NCBI GenBank assembly: GCA_965249175.1
Contig: OZ252227.1
Location: 62,001-126,000 of the forward strand
From: CAZYFH01 sp965249175
GTDB lineage: Bacteria; Acidobacteriota; Vicinamibacteria; Vicinamibacterales; UBA8438
DNA length: 64,000 nt
Direction of reading: 5' to 3'
Shown here: positions 42,805 through 52,200 of the stretch, piece by piece
How the letters are laid out: the number at the start of each line of letters is the position of its first letter
How positions within the stretch are numbered: the first letter of the stretch is position 1
Translations under genes and position numbers: made by a program
Notes under the pieces: generated by a model
What the model was told of the DNA's origin: nothing
The model's database searches: none
Seen by the model: the letters and a program-made list of their open reading frames with translations, nothing else

Positions 42805-43041
42805 ATGGGAAAGCCGCTGATGATCCAGGAGGAGGATGACCGCCGCATCGTGACGTTGAAGAAGAGCCTCGGGGTGGGCACCAAGGTCGCGGTCGTGCGC
42901 GCCGGACTGGACCTACTCGAGCAGGAGACGGAGCGGGCGGCCCGGAGGGCTCGCTGGCGGCACGCGGCGCGACTCGCTGCGCCCGAAAGTCGCCGTGTGA
43001 ATCGTGAGTTCCGAGCTCACTCCCGTCTGCGACGGTCGTGA
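42805..43041 (+). CDS. Ribbon-helix-helix antitoxin-like protein
   Basis: A 78-residue protein from ATG 42805. The N-terminal part (RRIVTLKKSLGVGTKVAVVR, then AGLDLLEQE) fits a ribbon-helix-helix fold: a short strand with alternating residues, then two helices. The C-terminal half is very arginine rich (AARRARWRHAARLA) and probably contacts the toxin. It overlaps the MazF/PemK-type gene by GTGA, the usual antitoxin-toxin order. The AT-rich inverted repeat just upstream is a candidate operator. Confidence 0.7.
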   Translation: MGKPLMIQEEDDRRIVTLKKSLGVGTKVAVVRAGLDLLEQETERAARRARWRHAARLAAPESRRVNREFRAHSRLRRS

Positions 43042-43391
43042 CGCCCGCGCCAAGGCGCTGGCACCTCTACGTCGTGGACCTTGCGCCCCGCGTCGGCACG
43101 AAGCCAGGCAAACAGCGACCCTGTCTTGCCGTTCAACCAAGCGAGCTCGCCGCCGCGGGTCTCGACAGCACGGTTGTGCTACCCCTCACGTCCCGCATCC
43201 TCCACGGCGACGCCTTTCCCCTGCGCGTCCGCATCCCGCGAGGGACGGCTGGCGTCGAACGGGACAGCGATGTCCTCGTCGACCAAATCTTGGCGTGGGA
43301 CAACGCGCTGTTCCGAACGGAGCTCGGCGTGCTCCCCGAAGCGATCCAAGACGAGGTCAAGGCCGCGCTGCGCGACTCCCTCGATCTGTAG
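43038..43391 (+). CDS. MazF/PemK-family toxin
   Basis: A 117-residue protein starting at GTG 43038. RRWHLYVVDLAPRVGTKPGK followed by QRPCLAV matches the MazF/PemK start, where the G-x-K-x-R-P loop contributes to RNA binding. STVVLPLTSRI holds the conserved T-S pair, and DSDVLVDQILAWDNALFRTE matches the later D-Q strand. Family members cleave mRNA and act as growth regulators or plasmid-maintenance toxins, neutralised by the co-translated antitoxin. It is convergent with the DUF4214-like gene, 13 bp away. Confidence 0.85.
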   Translation: MTPAPRRWHLYVVDLAPRVGTKPGKQRPCLAVQPSELAAAGLDSTVVLPLTSRILHGDAFPLRVRIPRGTAGVERDSDVLVDQILAWDNALFRTELGVLPEAIQDEVKAALRDSLDL

Positions 43392-43404
43392 TTGTGGCGA
43401 GGTA

Positions 43405-44202
43405 TCAGCGGACGTCCAGGATGGCCTGCTCGAACTCGTTGGACTGGATCAGGTTCATGAGCGCCGCCACGTAGCGACCCCGACCAATCTCGCGCAAGTA
43501 GTCACGCGCGCCACCGGAATCGGGCGGCCGCTCGAGTAGCCCCTGATAGAACGCTTCGAGCAGCGCGGCAGGCTCCTGCTCGGCGCGCAGCAGCGTAAAC
43601 TCGCCACTCCGCACCATCGACTCGACCTGGTGCTGGATGCGTCCGCGCTGGACCTCGACCACCGTAGCGGTCCGGGAGCCGCCGTCCATCTCGCGCTGGA
43701 GGACCGCGCGATACAACCGCTCGGCGATCTCCACGGCCTGATTCCGCGTGTAGTTCGCGGTGCCGAGTCCGGTGACCTCGAAGCGGAGCTCGAACTCGAG
43801 GTTGAGGTTGCCGGCGACCCACACCAGCGCGCGACAGGCGCCGCGCTCGCGTCCCGCCGTAAATCGCAGCTCGCCCGCAGACCGCTCCGATACCGAGACG
43901 ACGCCACGGCAATCGCGTCCGAGCTCGGCGCCCATGTGAAAGCGATCGGTGGGGAAGCGGCGGCCGTACTGGTCGCGCGGCTCGGCCTCGATCGTCAACG
44001 ACTGCTGCGGGGTGAGCTCGATCGCGCGGCCCGGGTCGAGGTCGCGCGCGCGGTCGCCCTCGAGCGTCCCGTATAGCTCGAGGGCGCTGACGATCGGCTC
44101 GTCGCCACGGCGCTGCGCGGCTGCTGATTCCGGAATGGCGAGCGCGGCGCAGAGCACGACCGTTATCGTGCACCCGCACGTTCGTCCGCCATCGCCAGGC
44201 AT
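43405..44202 (-). CDS. Exported protein with DUF4214-like C-terminus
   Basis: A 265-residue protein. The signal peptide is TITVVLCAALAIPESAAA. The middle (residues ~35-140) is a strand-rich domain with SALELYGTLEGDRARDLDPG and LTPQQSLTIEAEPRDQYGR. The C-terminal ~110 residues are helical: NQAVEIAERLYRAVLQREMD, then LLEAFYQGLLERPPDSGGAR and VAALMNLIQSNEFEQ, which resembles DUF4214, a domain found in phycobilisome-linker-like and surface proteins, often in repeats. No enzyme motif is visible. The gene is alone on its strand between the toxin gene and the DinB gene. Confidence 0.6.
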   Translation of the reverse strand: MPGDGGRTCGCTITVVLCAALAIPESAAAQRRGDEPIVSALELYGTLEGDRARDLDPGRAIELTPQQSLTIEAEPRDQYGRRFPTDRFHMGAELGRDCRGVVSVSERSAGELRFTAGRERGACRALVWVAGNLNLEFELRFEVTGLGTANYTRNQAVEIAERLYRAVLQREMDGGSRTATVVEVQRGRIQHQVESMVRSGEFTLLRAEQEPAALLEAFYQGLLERPPDSGGARDYLREIGRGRYVAALMNLIQSNEFEQAILDVR

Positions 44203-44272
44203 TGCCGGCCCCTCCGCCCCTGGGAATCTGCAGCGACCGCCGCCTCATGAGGGCGGTCCGTCGATCGAGGTT

Positions 44273-44782
44273 CTACGTCGCCGGCGGGAGTCCCATGGCG
44301 CGTCGCCAGGCGACAACCTGACCGAGGTGATTCCCTTCGTGTCCCCCCATTAGATACGCCGCGAAATCGCCGAGCGTCGGGAAGTACTTGCGCGTGTTCT
44401 CGTCGGGGAACTCCTGGGCGAATACGGCCGCGTCGGTGTTCGCCACCGCATCGGCCGCCCGCTCGTGCTGGGTCTTGAGCTCGGCGAGGAGACGGTCCTT
44501 AGACGGGAACGTCGACGCGTCGCCGCTCGGCACGCCGCCCGTCTTGAACTTGTCCTCCCACTCGGTGGGGAACGTCGATTCCTTGCCGAACTGCTTCGCA
44601 ACCATGCCCGCCGCTGACGCGAGGTGACCCAGCGTCCAGGCCGGATGGTTGACGACGCCGTGGGGCTGCTGGACCATCTGCTCGTCCGTGAGGTCCTTGA
44701 CCAGCATCTCGGCGTGGCCGAGGTTGAATTTGAAGCCAAAGAGGAGGTGCTGCATCGAATTGCTGGCCGTCGCTGTGGTCAT
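44273..44782 (-). CDS. DinB-family protein
   Basis: A 169-residue protein from ATG 44782; the frame extends 20 codons upstream into an Arg-rich stretch without support. It is a four-helix bundle of the DinB/YfiT type: FKFNLGHAEMLVKDLTDEQM, NHPAWTLGHLASAAGMVAKQ, TQHERAADAVANTDAAVFAQ and YLMGGHEGNHLGQVVAWRRA. The histidines in the second and last helices are the usual metal ligands. Family members are metal-dependent thiol transferases or unknown hydrolases. It is divergent from the oxidoreductase gene, with a 107-bp gap. Confidence 0.82.
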   Translation of the reverse strand: MTTATASNSMQHLLFGFKFNLGHAEMLVKDLTDEQMVQQPHGVVNHPAWTLGHLASAAGMVAKQFGKESTFPTEWEDKFKTGGVPSGDASTFPSKDRLLAELKTQHERAADAVANTDAAVFAQEFPDENTRKYFPTLGDFAAYLMGGHEGNHLGQVVAWRRAMGLPPAT

Positions 44783-44889
44783 TGTTACGTTCTCCGTTCT
44801 CCGTAAAGTAGGGACTCGACGCGCCCGCGGCGCGTGAACCACCCAGTATACTTCCAGCCTTTCCGCAGGGTGTCCGAGGAGGAACGCTG

Positions 44890-45933
44890 ATGACGGCCAC
44901 GACGAACCGGCGAATCGAGCTCGCCGCGCATCCGCACGGCTTTCCCCGGGACAGCGACTTCAGGTTGCATGAGGGGCCGATCCCGCGGCCCGGCGATGGG
45001 CACATGCTCTGCCGGACGATGTACCTCTCCCTCGATCCGTATATGCGCGGTCGGATGAACCCGGGGCTGTCATACGCCAAGGGCGTCGCGATCGGCGACG
45101 TCATGGAAGGCGGGACCGTGTCCCAGGTGGTCGAGTCAAAGCTCGCGGGCTACGCGGAGGGCGACATCGTGCTGACCGCGAACGGCTGGCAGGACTACGG
45201 ATTGTCGGACGGTGCCGGCGTGAGGAAGCTCGACCCGGCGGACGCGCCCATCTCGACGGCGGTCGGCGTGCTCGGCATGCCCGGGCACACCGCCTACGTC
45301 GGCCTGCTCGACCACGGTCGGCCGAAGCCCGGTGAGACGGTGGTGGTCTCCGCGGCGTCGGGCGCGGTCGGCGCAGTGGTGGGACAGATCGCCAAGATCC
45401 GGGGGTGCCGCGTCGTCGGCGTCGCCGGCGCTCAGGAGAAGTGCGACTACGTCACCAACGAGCTCGGTTTCGACGTCTGCCTCAGCCGGCATCGCGAGGA
45501 CGTGCGGGACGCACTGGCGGCGGCGTGTCCCGACGGCATCGACGTCTACTTCGAGAACGTCGGCGGCAAGGTGTTCGAGGCGGTGCTGCCGTGTCTCAAC
45601 ACGTTCGCGCGGGTGCCCGTCTGTGGACGCATCGCGAACTACAACGACACCGAGCCGCCCCCTGGGCCGAACCTGGTACCGAAGCTGATGAGCCTGACCC
45701 TGGTCCGGCGGATCACCTTCCGAGGTTTCATCATCCATGACCATCTCGACCGGGTCCCCGACTTCCTGCGCGACGTCGGCGGATGGATCCGAAGCGGGGA
45801 GCTTCGCTACCGCGAAGACGTCGTCGACGGACTGGAGCACGCGGTGTCGGCGTTCCAGGGGTTGTTGCAGGGGAAGAACTTCGGCAAGTTGCTGGTGCGC
45901 GTGTCGGACGACCCGACACGCGTCGAAGCCTGA
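44890..45933 (+). CDS. Zinc-independent NADP-dependent oxidoreductase (medium-chain, CurA/prostaglandin-reductase-like)
   Basis: A 347-residue protein from ATG 44890 with GAGGAGGA upstream. MYLSLDPYMRGRMNPGLSYA is the signature of the leukotriene B4 12-hydroxydehydrogenase/CurA subfamily. VVVSAASGAVGAVVGQIAKI is the cofactor loop (AASGAVG). IDVYFENVGGKVFEAVLPCL and CGRIANYN are also diagnostic. There are no zinc-binding cysteines. Such enzymes reduce alpha,beta-unsaturated ketones and aldehydes with NADPH. It lies 57 bp ahead of the DcuC/YfcC transporter gene. Confidence 0.92.
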   Translation: MTATTNRRIELAAHPHGFPRDSDFRLHEGPIPRPGDGHMLCRTMYLSLDPYMRGRMNPGLSYAKGVAIGDVMEGGTVSQVVESKLAGYAEGDIVLTANGWQDYGLSDGAGVRKLDPADAPISTAVGVLGMPGHTAYVGLLDHGRPKPGETVVVSAASGAVGAVVGQIAKIRGCRVVGVAGAQEKCDYVTNELGFDVCLSRHREDVRDALAAACPDGIDVYFENVGGKVFEAVLPCLNTFARVPVCGRIANYNDTEPPPGPNLVPKLMSLTLVRRITFRGFIIHDHLDRVPDFLRDVGGWIRSGELRYREDVVDGLEHAVSAFQGLLQGKNFGKLLVRVSDDPTRVEA

Positions 45934-45989
45934 GCGCGTGTCGTAGACTCGGGCTCGGTGCCTACGCCCTGAGCCCCAGGCCCTTTTCG

Positions 45990-47351
45990 ATGGCGCCATC
46001 CCGCCGCATTCCCGATCCACTGGTCATCATCTGCGCGTTGATCCTCCTCGCGCAGATTGCCACCTACGTGCTGCCGGCCGGCGAGTTCGAGCGCGACGGA
46101 CGCCAGGTCGTCCGTGGCACATATCATCGCGTCGACGCCGAGCCGCTGCAGCCGTTCGCGTTTCTTACCGCGATTCCACGCGGCATGGCCGAAGCGCAGG
46201 ACATCATCTTCTTCATCTTCGTCGTCGGCGGCGTCTTCGGGGTCCTGCGGGCCACGGGCGCGACCGATGCCCTGATCGGCGCGGCGATCGCACATCTGGA
46301 CGGTCGCCCCGGGTATCTCGTGGCGGGGATGGTGGGGCTGTTCGCGCTCGGGTCGTCGACGGTCGGTATGGCCGAGGAGTATCTGCCCTTCGTGCCGATT
46401 CTCGTCACGATGTGTCTGGCGATGAAGATGGATGCCGTCGTCGCCGTGGGGATGATCTACGTCGGCGCCGGAATCGGGTACGGCTGTGCGGCCGTGAACC
46501 CGTTCACGGTGCTGGTGGCGCAAGACATCGCTGGCGTCGCGCTCACCTCCGGCCAGGGCGTGCGCTGGGCGCTGCTGGTCGTCTGTGCCGCCGTTGGCGT
46601 GCATCACATCCTCCGCTACGTGACTCGGCTCCGTCGCGACCCGGCGTCGAGTCTCGTGGTCGATGTCGATTACTCGACGGGGTTCCCGCTGCCTGACGAC
46701 GTGCGCCTCACGCGGCGCCGCGGTCTCGTCATCGGCGCGTTCGTCGCCGGGCTTGCGCTCTTCGTCTACGGAGTGGCCGCGTGGGAGTGGTATCTGACCG
46801 AGTTGACAGCGGTCTTTCTCGGTTTGGGTTTGGTCGCCGCGGTCATCGCCGGTCTGGGACCCAGCCGCGTGGCGTCCAGTTTCTACAAGGGTGCGGCGGA
46901 GCTGACGGCGACCGCGCTCATCGTCGGCTTCGCGAGGGCCATTCAGGTCGTGCTGAGTGATGGCCGCGTGCTGGACACGATCATCAACGCGCTGGCCGGG
47001 CCGCTACAGTCGCTTCCGACCCACCTGTCCGCCGTCGGGATGCTCGGGGTGCAGACGGCCGTCAATCTGTTCATCGTGTCCGGCTCGGGCCAGGCCTACG
47101 TGACGATGCCGATCATGGCGCCGCTGGCCGACCTCACCGGCGTCACGCGGCAGACCGCGGTGCTCGCGTACCAGTTCGGGGACGGCTTCACCAACATGAT
47201 CGTGCCGACCAACGCGCTTCTCATGGGCGTCCTCGGCCTGGCCGCCATCCCCTACCAGCGCTGGGTCAGCTTCGTCGCGCCGCTCCTGGTCAAGCTGTTC
47301 CTGGTGGCCGTCGTGGCCCTGATGCTTGCGGTCGAGCTCGGGTACCAGTAG
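45990..47351 (+). CDS. YfcC/DcuC-family C4-dicarboxylate-type transporter
   Basis: A 453-residue membrane protein from ATG 45990 with about 11-12 helices. It shows family features: RIPDPLVIICALILLAQIAT, LPAGEFERDGRQVVRGTYH, IFVVGGVFGVLRATGATDAL, GSSTVGMAEEYLPFVPILVT, and near the end GSGQAYVTMPIMAPLADLTG and FGDGFTNMIVPTNALLM. The YfcC/DcuC families are thought to move C4-dicarboxylates or basic amino acids. Substrate is unknown here. The frame opens earlier inside the preceding gene, but the hydrophobic protein begins at this ATG. The frd genes are ~24 kb away, so a link with fumarate/succinate transport is speculation. Confidence 0.85.
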   Translation: MAPSRRIPDPLVIICALILLAQIATYVLPAGEFERDGRQVVRGTYHRVDAEPLQPFAFLTAIPRGMAEAQDIIFFIFVVGGVFGVLRATGATDALIGAAIAHLDGRPGYLVAGMVGLFALGSSTVGMAEEYLPFVPILVTMCLAMKMDAVVAVGMIYVGAGIGYGCAAVNPFTVLVAQDIAGVALTSGQGVRWALLVVCAAVGVHHILRYVTRLRRDPASSLVVDVDYSTGFPLPDDVRLTRRRGLVIGAFVAGLALFVYGVAAWEWYLTELTAVFLGLGLVAAVIAGLGPSRVASSFYKGAAELTATALIVGFARAIQVVLSDGRVLDTIINALAGPLQSLPTHLSAVGMLGVQTAVNLFIVSGSGQAYVTMPIMAPLADLTGVTRQTAVLAYQFGDGFTNMIVPTNALLMGVLGLAAIPYQRWVSFVAPLLVKLFLVAVVALMLAVELGYQ

Positions 47352-47419
47352 ATGAGGCTGCTAGCTCGCCGGGGGCGCGGGCCTGACAGTAGAATGATCA
47401 AGTGCACGGAAGGAGCCTC

Positions 47420-48274
47420 ATGCTGAAGCGTCTACGTCTCGGTCCTCTGATCGCTATCCCGCTCGTCGCGGTCGCCGCCTGCGGTGGGCCCCCGGCCGAC
47501 ACCGCCGACGCGACGGCCTACACGCCCGCAAGCGTGGCGGCGCCGGAGCCGTTGTTCCCGGTGTCCGACAGCGGGATGAGACTCGAGTTCGTCGCTGATC
47601 CCGTCCCGGTCGGGGATCTGGTGATGGAGACGCTCGACGGGGGCCGGATCACGATGGCTGACCTCCGGGGCAAGGTGGTGCTCGTCAATTTCTGGGCGAC
47701 CTGGTGCGGCCCTTGCCGCGAGGAGATTCCCTACCTCGTCGGGCTGACAGAGCGTTACCCCGACCATCTCGTCGTCATCGGTGTCTCCGAAGACGAAGGG
47801 TCGGCGGACCGGGTGCGTGACTTCGCAGGCCAGTACAGCGTCAACTACCCCATCGTCATGTCCACCCCCGAGATCAAGCATCAGTTCCCGGGCGTGTTCG
47901 CGTTACCGACATCGTTCGTCGTCGATCCCGAGGGGCGGATCGTGCAGACGCACGTCGGCCTGATCAGTCCCGCGGTTCTGGAGCAGGAAACCCGCTATCT
48001 GACGTCGCTGCCAACCAACGTCACGGTGGAGACGGTGGAACCGAACCAGCAGCTACGCCTGGCCAACGCCGCGCAGGCCACGGAGATTCCCGGTGTTGAT
48101 CTATCGGTGCTGTCGGTCGCGCAGCGGGAGACTGCGCTCCGGCGGCTCAACGCCGAGGGGTGCACGTGCGGGTGCGCGCTCACGCTGGCGCAATGTCGGA
48201 TCAACGACTCGTCATGCGGTGTGAGCCCGCCGCTCGTCGACCAGATCGTGGCCGAGATCGCTGCTGGGGACTGA
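47420..48274 (+). CDS. TlpA-like thioredoxin-fold lipoprotein with Cys-rich tail
   Basis: A 284-residue protein from ATG 47420 (a second ATG lies 18 bp upstream), with a lipoprotein signal IPLVAVAACGG, whose lipobox cysteine is at residue 20. The thioredoxin-like domain (~residues 70-200) has FWATWCGPCREEIPYLVGLT with the redox-active CGPC, and FALPTSFVVDPEGRIVQTHV with the cis-proline. After a helical linker, the C-terminal ~50 residues contain CTCGCALTLAQC and a later NDSSCGVS, five cysteines in about 20 residues. This tail recurs in various acidobacterial and deltaproteobacterial proteins and may bind metal or haem, but its function is undetermined. The protein probably reduces disulfides in the periplasm, perhaps for cytochrome maturation. 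Confidence 0.85.
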   Translation: MLKRLRLGPLIAIPLVAVAACGGPPADTADATAYTPASVAAPEPLFPVSDSGMRLEFVADPVPVGDLVMETLDGGRITMADLRGKVVLVNFWATWCGPCREEIPYLVGLTERYPDHLVVIGVSEDEGSADRVRDFAGQYSVNYPIVMSTPEIKHQFPGVFALPTSFVVDPEGRIVQTHVGLISPAVLEQETRYLTSLPTNVTVETVEPNQQLRLANAAQATEIPGVDLSVLSVAQRETALRRLNAEGCTCGCALTLAQCRINDSSCGVSPPLVDQIVAEIAAGD

Positions 48275-48366
48275 TCAGGAAAGCTCCCGTCTTACCTCTC
48301 AAGTCCCGGCCGCCCACGGCTCGGACGTCGACGCCTGCCGATCCGCCCGAACGCAGGGCCGATTGG

Positions 48367-48536
48367 TGCTAGCAGCCCGTGGTGAAAGTCCCGCTGCATT
48401 CGAGCGGCGATGCATCCCGGTAGCCGGCGGCGCTCATCGGTCAAATACTCCCGGTATTCTCCCTCTTCGCGCCTTGTCTACCGGGCGCCTCGCCGCTCTC
48501 GGTGCGACGCGGCACTTTCACCACGGGCTGCTGGCA
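48367..48536. repeat. MITE-like element with 23-bp terminal inverted repeats
   Basis: The left end begins TGCTAGCAGCCCGTGGTG and extends through 48389. The right end at 48514-48536 is its reverse complement with one mismatch (TGCCAGCAGCCCGTGGTG on the other strand). The 124 bp between them have no credible frame. Size and end structure match a miniature inverted-repeat transposable element. No clear target duplication is visible at the chosen ends. It lies in the 324-bp gap between the TlpA-like gene and the second toxin-antitoxin pair. Confidence 0.65.
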
Positions 48537-48598
48537 TGCCGGTTACCCTCCTTCTGCGGGCAACGGTACAAACCAATATCATGGTCTATAATATGGTC

Positions 48599-48877
48599 AT
48601 GTCGACCGTGCCACTGTCCGAAGCCAAGACCCATCTGGCGCGGCTGCTCACCGAGGTCGAGGAGCTGGGAGAAGAGGTCGTGATCACCCGTTCCGGGCGA
48701 CCGGTCGGCGTCCTGCTGTCGCTGGTCGAGTACGAAGGGTTGCTCGAGACGCTCGAGATCCTGGCCGACTCGACGCTGGCGCGAGCGGTCCAGCGAGGCC
48801 TGCGTGAGGTTGGTGCCGGCGACATCATGACCCACGAGGACGTCTGGGATGGCCTGGACGCTGGTCTACACACGTAG
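48599..48877 (+). CDS. Phd/YefM-type antitoxin
   Basis: A 92-residue protein, preferably from ATG 48599 (MSTVPLSEAKTHLARLLTEV); ATG 48581 and 48593 are also in frame. It shows the Phd/YefM core: VPLSEAKTHLARLLTEVEEL, then VVITRSGRPVGVLLSLVEYE, with a C-terminal helical toxin-binding tail. The AT-rich bases 48570-48598 (ATATCATGGTCTATAATATG) probably hold the promoter and operator. The downstream RelE/ParE gene overlaps it by 29 bp. Phd-type antitoxins bind their own promoter and mask the toxin. Confidence 0.85.
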   Translation: MSTVPLSEAKTHLARLLTEVEELGEEVVITRSGRPVGVLLSLVEYEGLLETLEILADSTLARAVQRGLREVGAGDIMTHEDVWDGLDAGLHT

Positions 48878-49184
48878 CGCCGGCCGCGCCATTCGCAAGC
48901 TCGATCCGGGAGTCCGTCGACGGGTGCATGCCGCCCTGTTGAAGCTGCGGGCCGAGCCCGAGCGCGGCAAGTCGCTTCAACTGTCGCTCAAGGGACTCCG
49001 TGCCTGGCGGACGCGCGACTATCGGATCGTCTATCGCGTCGTCGCACGGCGGATCGAGATTCTCGTCGTGGCGGTCGGCCACCGGCGCGACGTCTATGAC
49101 CGACTCAAGCAGGCGTTGACCCGCGAGGATGCGCAGCGCGGCGCGCGCCGTCACCGAGGGTCACCGATCGGGCCGGGCCGGTGA
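48849..49184 (+). CDS. RelE/ParE-family toxin
   Basis: A 111-residue protein beginning MAWTLVYTRSAGRAIRKLDP, the RelE-superfamily start. LKGLRAWRTRDYRIVYRVVA and EILVVAVGHRRDVYDRL are the conserved core strands. It lies 29 bp inside the antitoxin gene, typical of translationally coupled pairs. RelE members cleave mRNA on the ribosome, while ParE members poison gyrase; the sequence cannot separate the two with certainty. A C-terminal tail rich in Arg and Gly extends past the usual ~90 residues. Confidence 0.85.
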   Translation: MAWTLVYTRSAGRAIRKLDPGVRRRVHAALLKLRAEPERGKSLQLSLKGLRAWRTRDYRIVYRVVARRIEILVVAVGHRRDVYDRLKQALTREDAQRGARRHRGSPIGPGR

Positions 49185-49253
49185 CGGTGACGGTGAAGTC
49201 GGATCGTGAAGGCCTTCGGAATCTGGAGGCATGGAGTCTCTCTGGACGCGGCT

Positions 49254-52200
49254 CTACTTCGGAGAACCCGGCCAGTGTTTCGCGGCTTCCTCCGCCTCTT
49301 CGAGCTCTTCCTTTCGTCGCCAGTAGCCATGTGTCTCGATGAGCCGGCGCGCCTCCGCCAGATCCCTCGGCGGCGACTCCCACGGGTACGGCGTCACGGC
49401 ATGAAACAGCCGCGCCCGGTGCAGGTGAATGTCGGCGAGGAAGAGCGGCATGGGGCCGCGCTCGGCGATGTCCCAGGCTTCGTCCAGATCGTCCTGCGCG
49501 CTGTCGGGGCCGGTGCGCGGGCCGGAGAGACCGCGCAGCCAGGCGCGGGTGAGGAGGCCGCGCGGGAGGTGATCCTGCGTGCCGGCGCGGCGGAGGCCGT
49601 CCACGGCGGCGTCAAGCGGCGCCCCCGCGGGCGCGAGCCCGCGCTGTGCTTCGGCGGACAGGTCCGAAGAAGACCGCGCCGACTCGTCTCGGCGGCGCCG
49701 GGATGCGAGCACCGACCCGTAGAGCGCGGTGAGGCCCAGCGTGAGGTGGTCGAGGGCGATGTCGAGGAGCCAGTTGTTGCGTTCGGCAATCTTGAGCGTC
49801 TTCGCCGCGCGATCGGAGACGACACGGCAGGTATTCTCGAGCCCTGAGTTCCGAGTTTCAGATTCCGAATTCTGCATGGCCTCCCAGGCGCCCCGCTCCG
49901 CCTCCGTCAAGAGCAGGTCGCAATACTGGAAGCCCCGAAGCGAATACAGCAGCGGGTTGTCAGGCTGGCTCTCGGCCTGCATCTGCTCGGCCTCGCGGAA
50001 GCGCGCCTCCGCCTCGGCCCTTCGGCCCGCCTGATGCAGGGCGTCGGCATGGGTCGTGCGCCTGCTCATCCGGTGAAACGCGTCGCTGCTGCGGTCGGCG
50101 TAGGTCACGGCCTGCTCGGCGGCCCCCATCGCCCCGGCCACGTCGCCCAGCATCAGCTCCAGCTCGCTCAGGTTGCTGGCGATGATGGCGGCGTTGCGCC
50201 AGGCCTCCTGCTTGACGCGCATCTCCAGCGCAGCCCGCATCGGCTTGAGGGCCTCGGTCAGCCGGCCCAGGGCGCGCAGGCGGAAGGCGGCTTCGTTTTG
50301 CAGCCAGGCCTGGTCGGCTTCCGTGAGCGCGGGCGAGACGCGGCTCCACGCTTTCTCGAAGAAACAGGCGACGGCTCCCAGGTCGGCACCGAACGCACCG
50401 AGTTTCTTTGAGCTGTAGTGTTCATCTCGCCGCTTGATGCGGGCCAGGTACACCTCGTTAAACGCCTCCTGCTGCACGCCCGCCTGGCAGCCGTGGGCCA
50501 CGGCGTGGTAGAGCGGTTGGAGGTCTTCGAGGGTGGCGTTGGGCTTGTCCTGCGTGGTTGCGCAAAGGTGCTCGTAGAGCCGCCGGTGCGCGGCTTGCCA
50601 CGCCTCGGGCTGCGTCGTGCGCACGCGCTGGCCGAAGTATTCCCGGATGAGCGGATGCGCATCGAGCGTGAGCAGGCGGTTGGCGCCGTCGCGGTGCACG
50701 GTGAGCAGCGTCGCGTCTTCGAGTCGCGTGAGCGCGATGTTCAAATGCCTCGGCTCAATCTCGTGGTGGACGGGTGCTCGTCCAAACCGTTTCTTTTCAA
50801 CGGTGAAGAGCGGCTCGGTCAGGCCGGGGATCGCCGGGGCGTTCCACACGGCCTCCAGGCAGTCGACGGTGGCCGGGCGGTCGAACAAGCCGAGCAGCTG
50901 CAGCAGGGCGAGAGCGCGCCGGCCCTTCTGCTGCTCCTCCGCCGTTTGGCCGCCGGTCTCGAACGACCGCACATACGCATCCATGACGCGGAAGGCATGA
51001 CCCCCCTGCTCCTCGGCGTCGGCCTCCTCCAGCGTCACGAGGTCGCGCCGGCGGATGTCGCCGGCGTGGGCGTCGCGGAGGAAGGTGCCGAGCAGATTCA
51101 GCGTCAGCGCGTGGCCGTGCACGTCTGCGACGAGCGTCTCGAGCTCGGGTTGATGTCCGTGCACGCCGAGGGTCTTGAGCAGCGCCACGCCGGCGTCCGG
51201 CGACAGCCGCAGGAGCTTCTGCTCCGGCGCGGTGGTCTGCCAGTAGGCGCGCAAGTCGGGGATCGAATATCGAGTGGTGACCACGCAGAGGCCGTGGTTG
51301 ATGGCGGCCAGCCCTAGCAGCAGGGCGGCGATACCCTGGTCCTTCAGCTCGCCCGGCGTGGGCGAGGTGGGTGCGTATTGCAGCGGCTCCAGGCCATCGA
51401 GGATGAGCAGCGCCCGCCGCGCGCCGGCGAGCTCGGCCACGCGTCGGCCCTTGTCGAACGCGCCCTGTGCGCTCCGCGCCATCGCCGCGTCGCCGAAGAA
51501 GCTGAGGGCCTCGTTGAGAAACAGGTCGGATGACACCGCCGTCTGCTCCCGCGTCCCTTGGCTGTAGAAGGACCACGCCAACACCGCGTCGCACCCCGGC
51601 CAATCCTGGTGCGCCAGCGCCGCCGCCCACTTCGCCACCAGCGACGTCTTCCCCTCGCCCCCTAGCGCGACGAAGGTGAGGACGTGTGGGCGTGGCGTCT
51701 CGCCGCGCACCGCCTGGTCCCAGGCATCGGCGAGCCGCTTGACGTCCGTCTCGCGACCGATGAGCGCCGCGGGGGCGTATTTGATGATGCGGGAGATGTC
51801 GGCCTTCGGCGGCCGAGCCGCGGATGGTTCGCCGAAGGTCAGCGCGGTCCCTGTTCGACGAGACTTGGTCTTGAGCGCGCCGACCGGCTGCGGCTCCACG
51901 CCCGATTGCTCCAGCAGGAAGTCATAGAGACGTTGGTAGGCGCTCTCCGATGTCAGTGCGTAGTGGCTCACCGAGCGCAGCGGCTCGGGGATCCAGCTGT
52001 CGGCGGCGTCAGCCGGGAATACCGGGACGAATTTCAACGTCCGGCTGCGCCTGTCGTACATCTCCTGCGTGATGAGCGCACCCTCCCAATCCACACCCTT
52101 GCCCTTACCGGGTTCTTCCTGCCCACGGAATCGGCGGTAGTAGGTCTCCGTGCAGACGACGAGAACGGAGTCCGCGGCATCGAGCGAATCAAGCATCCAG

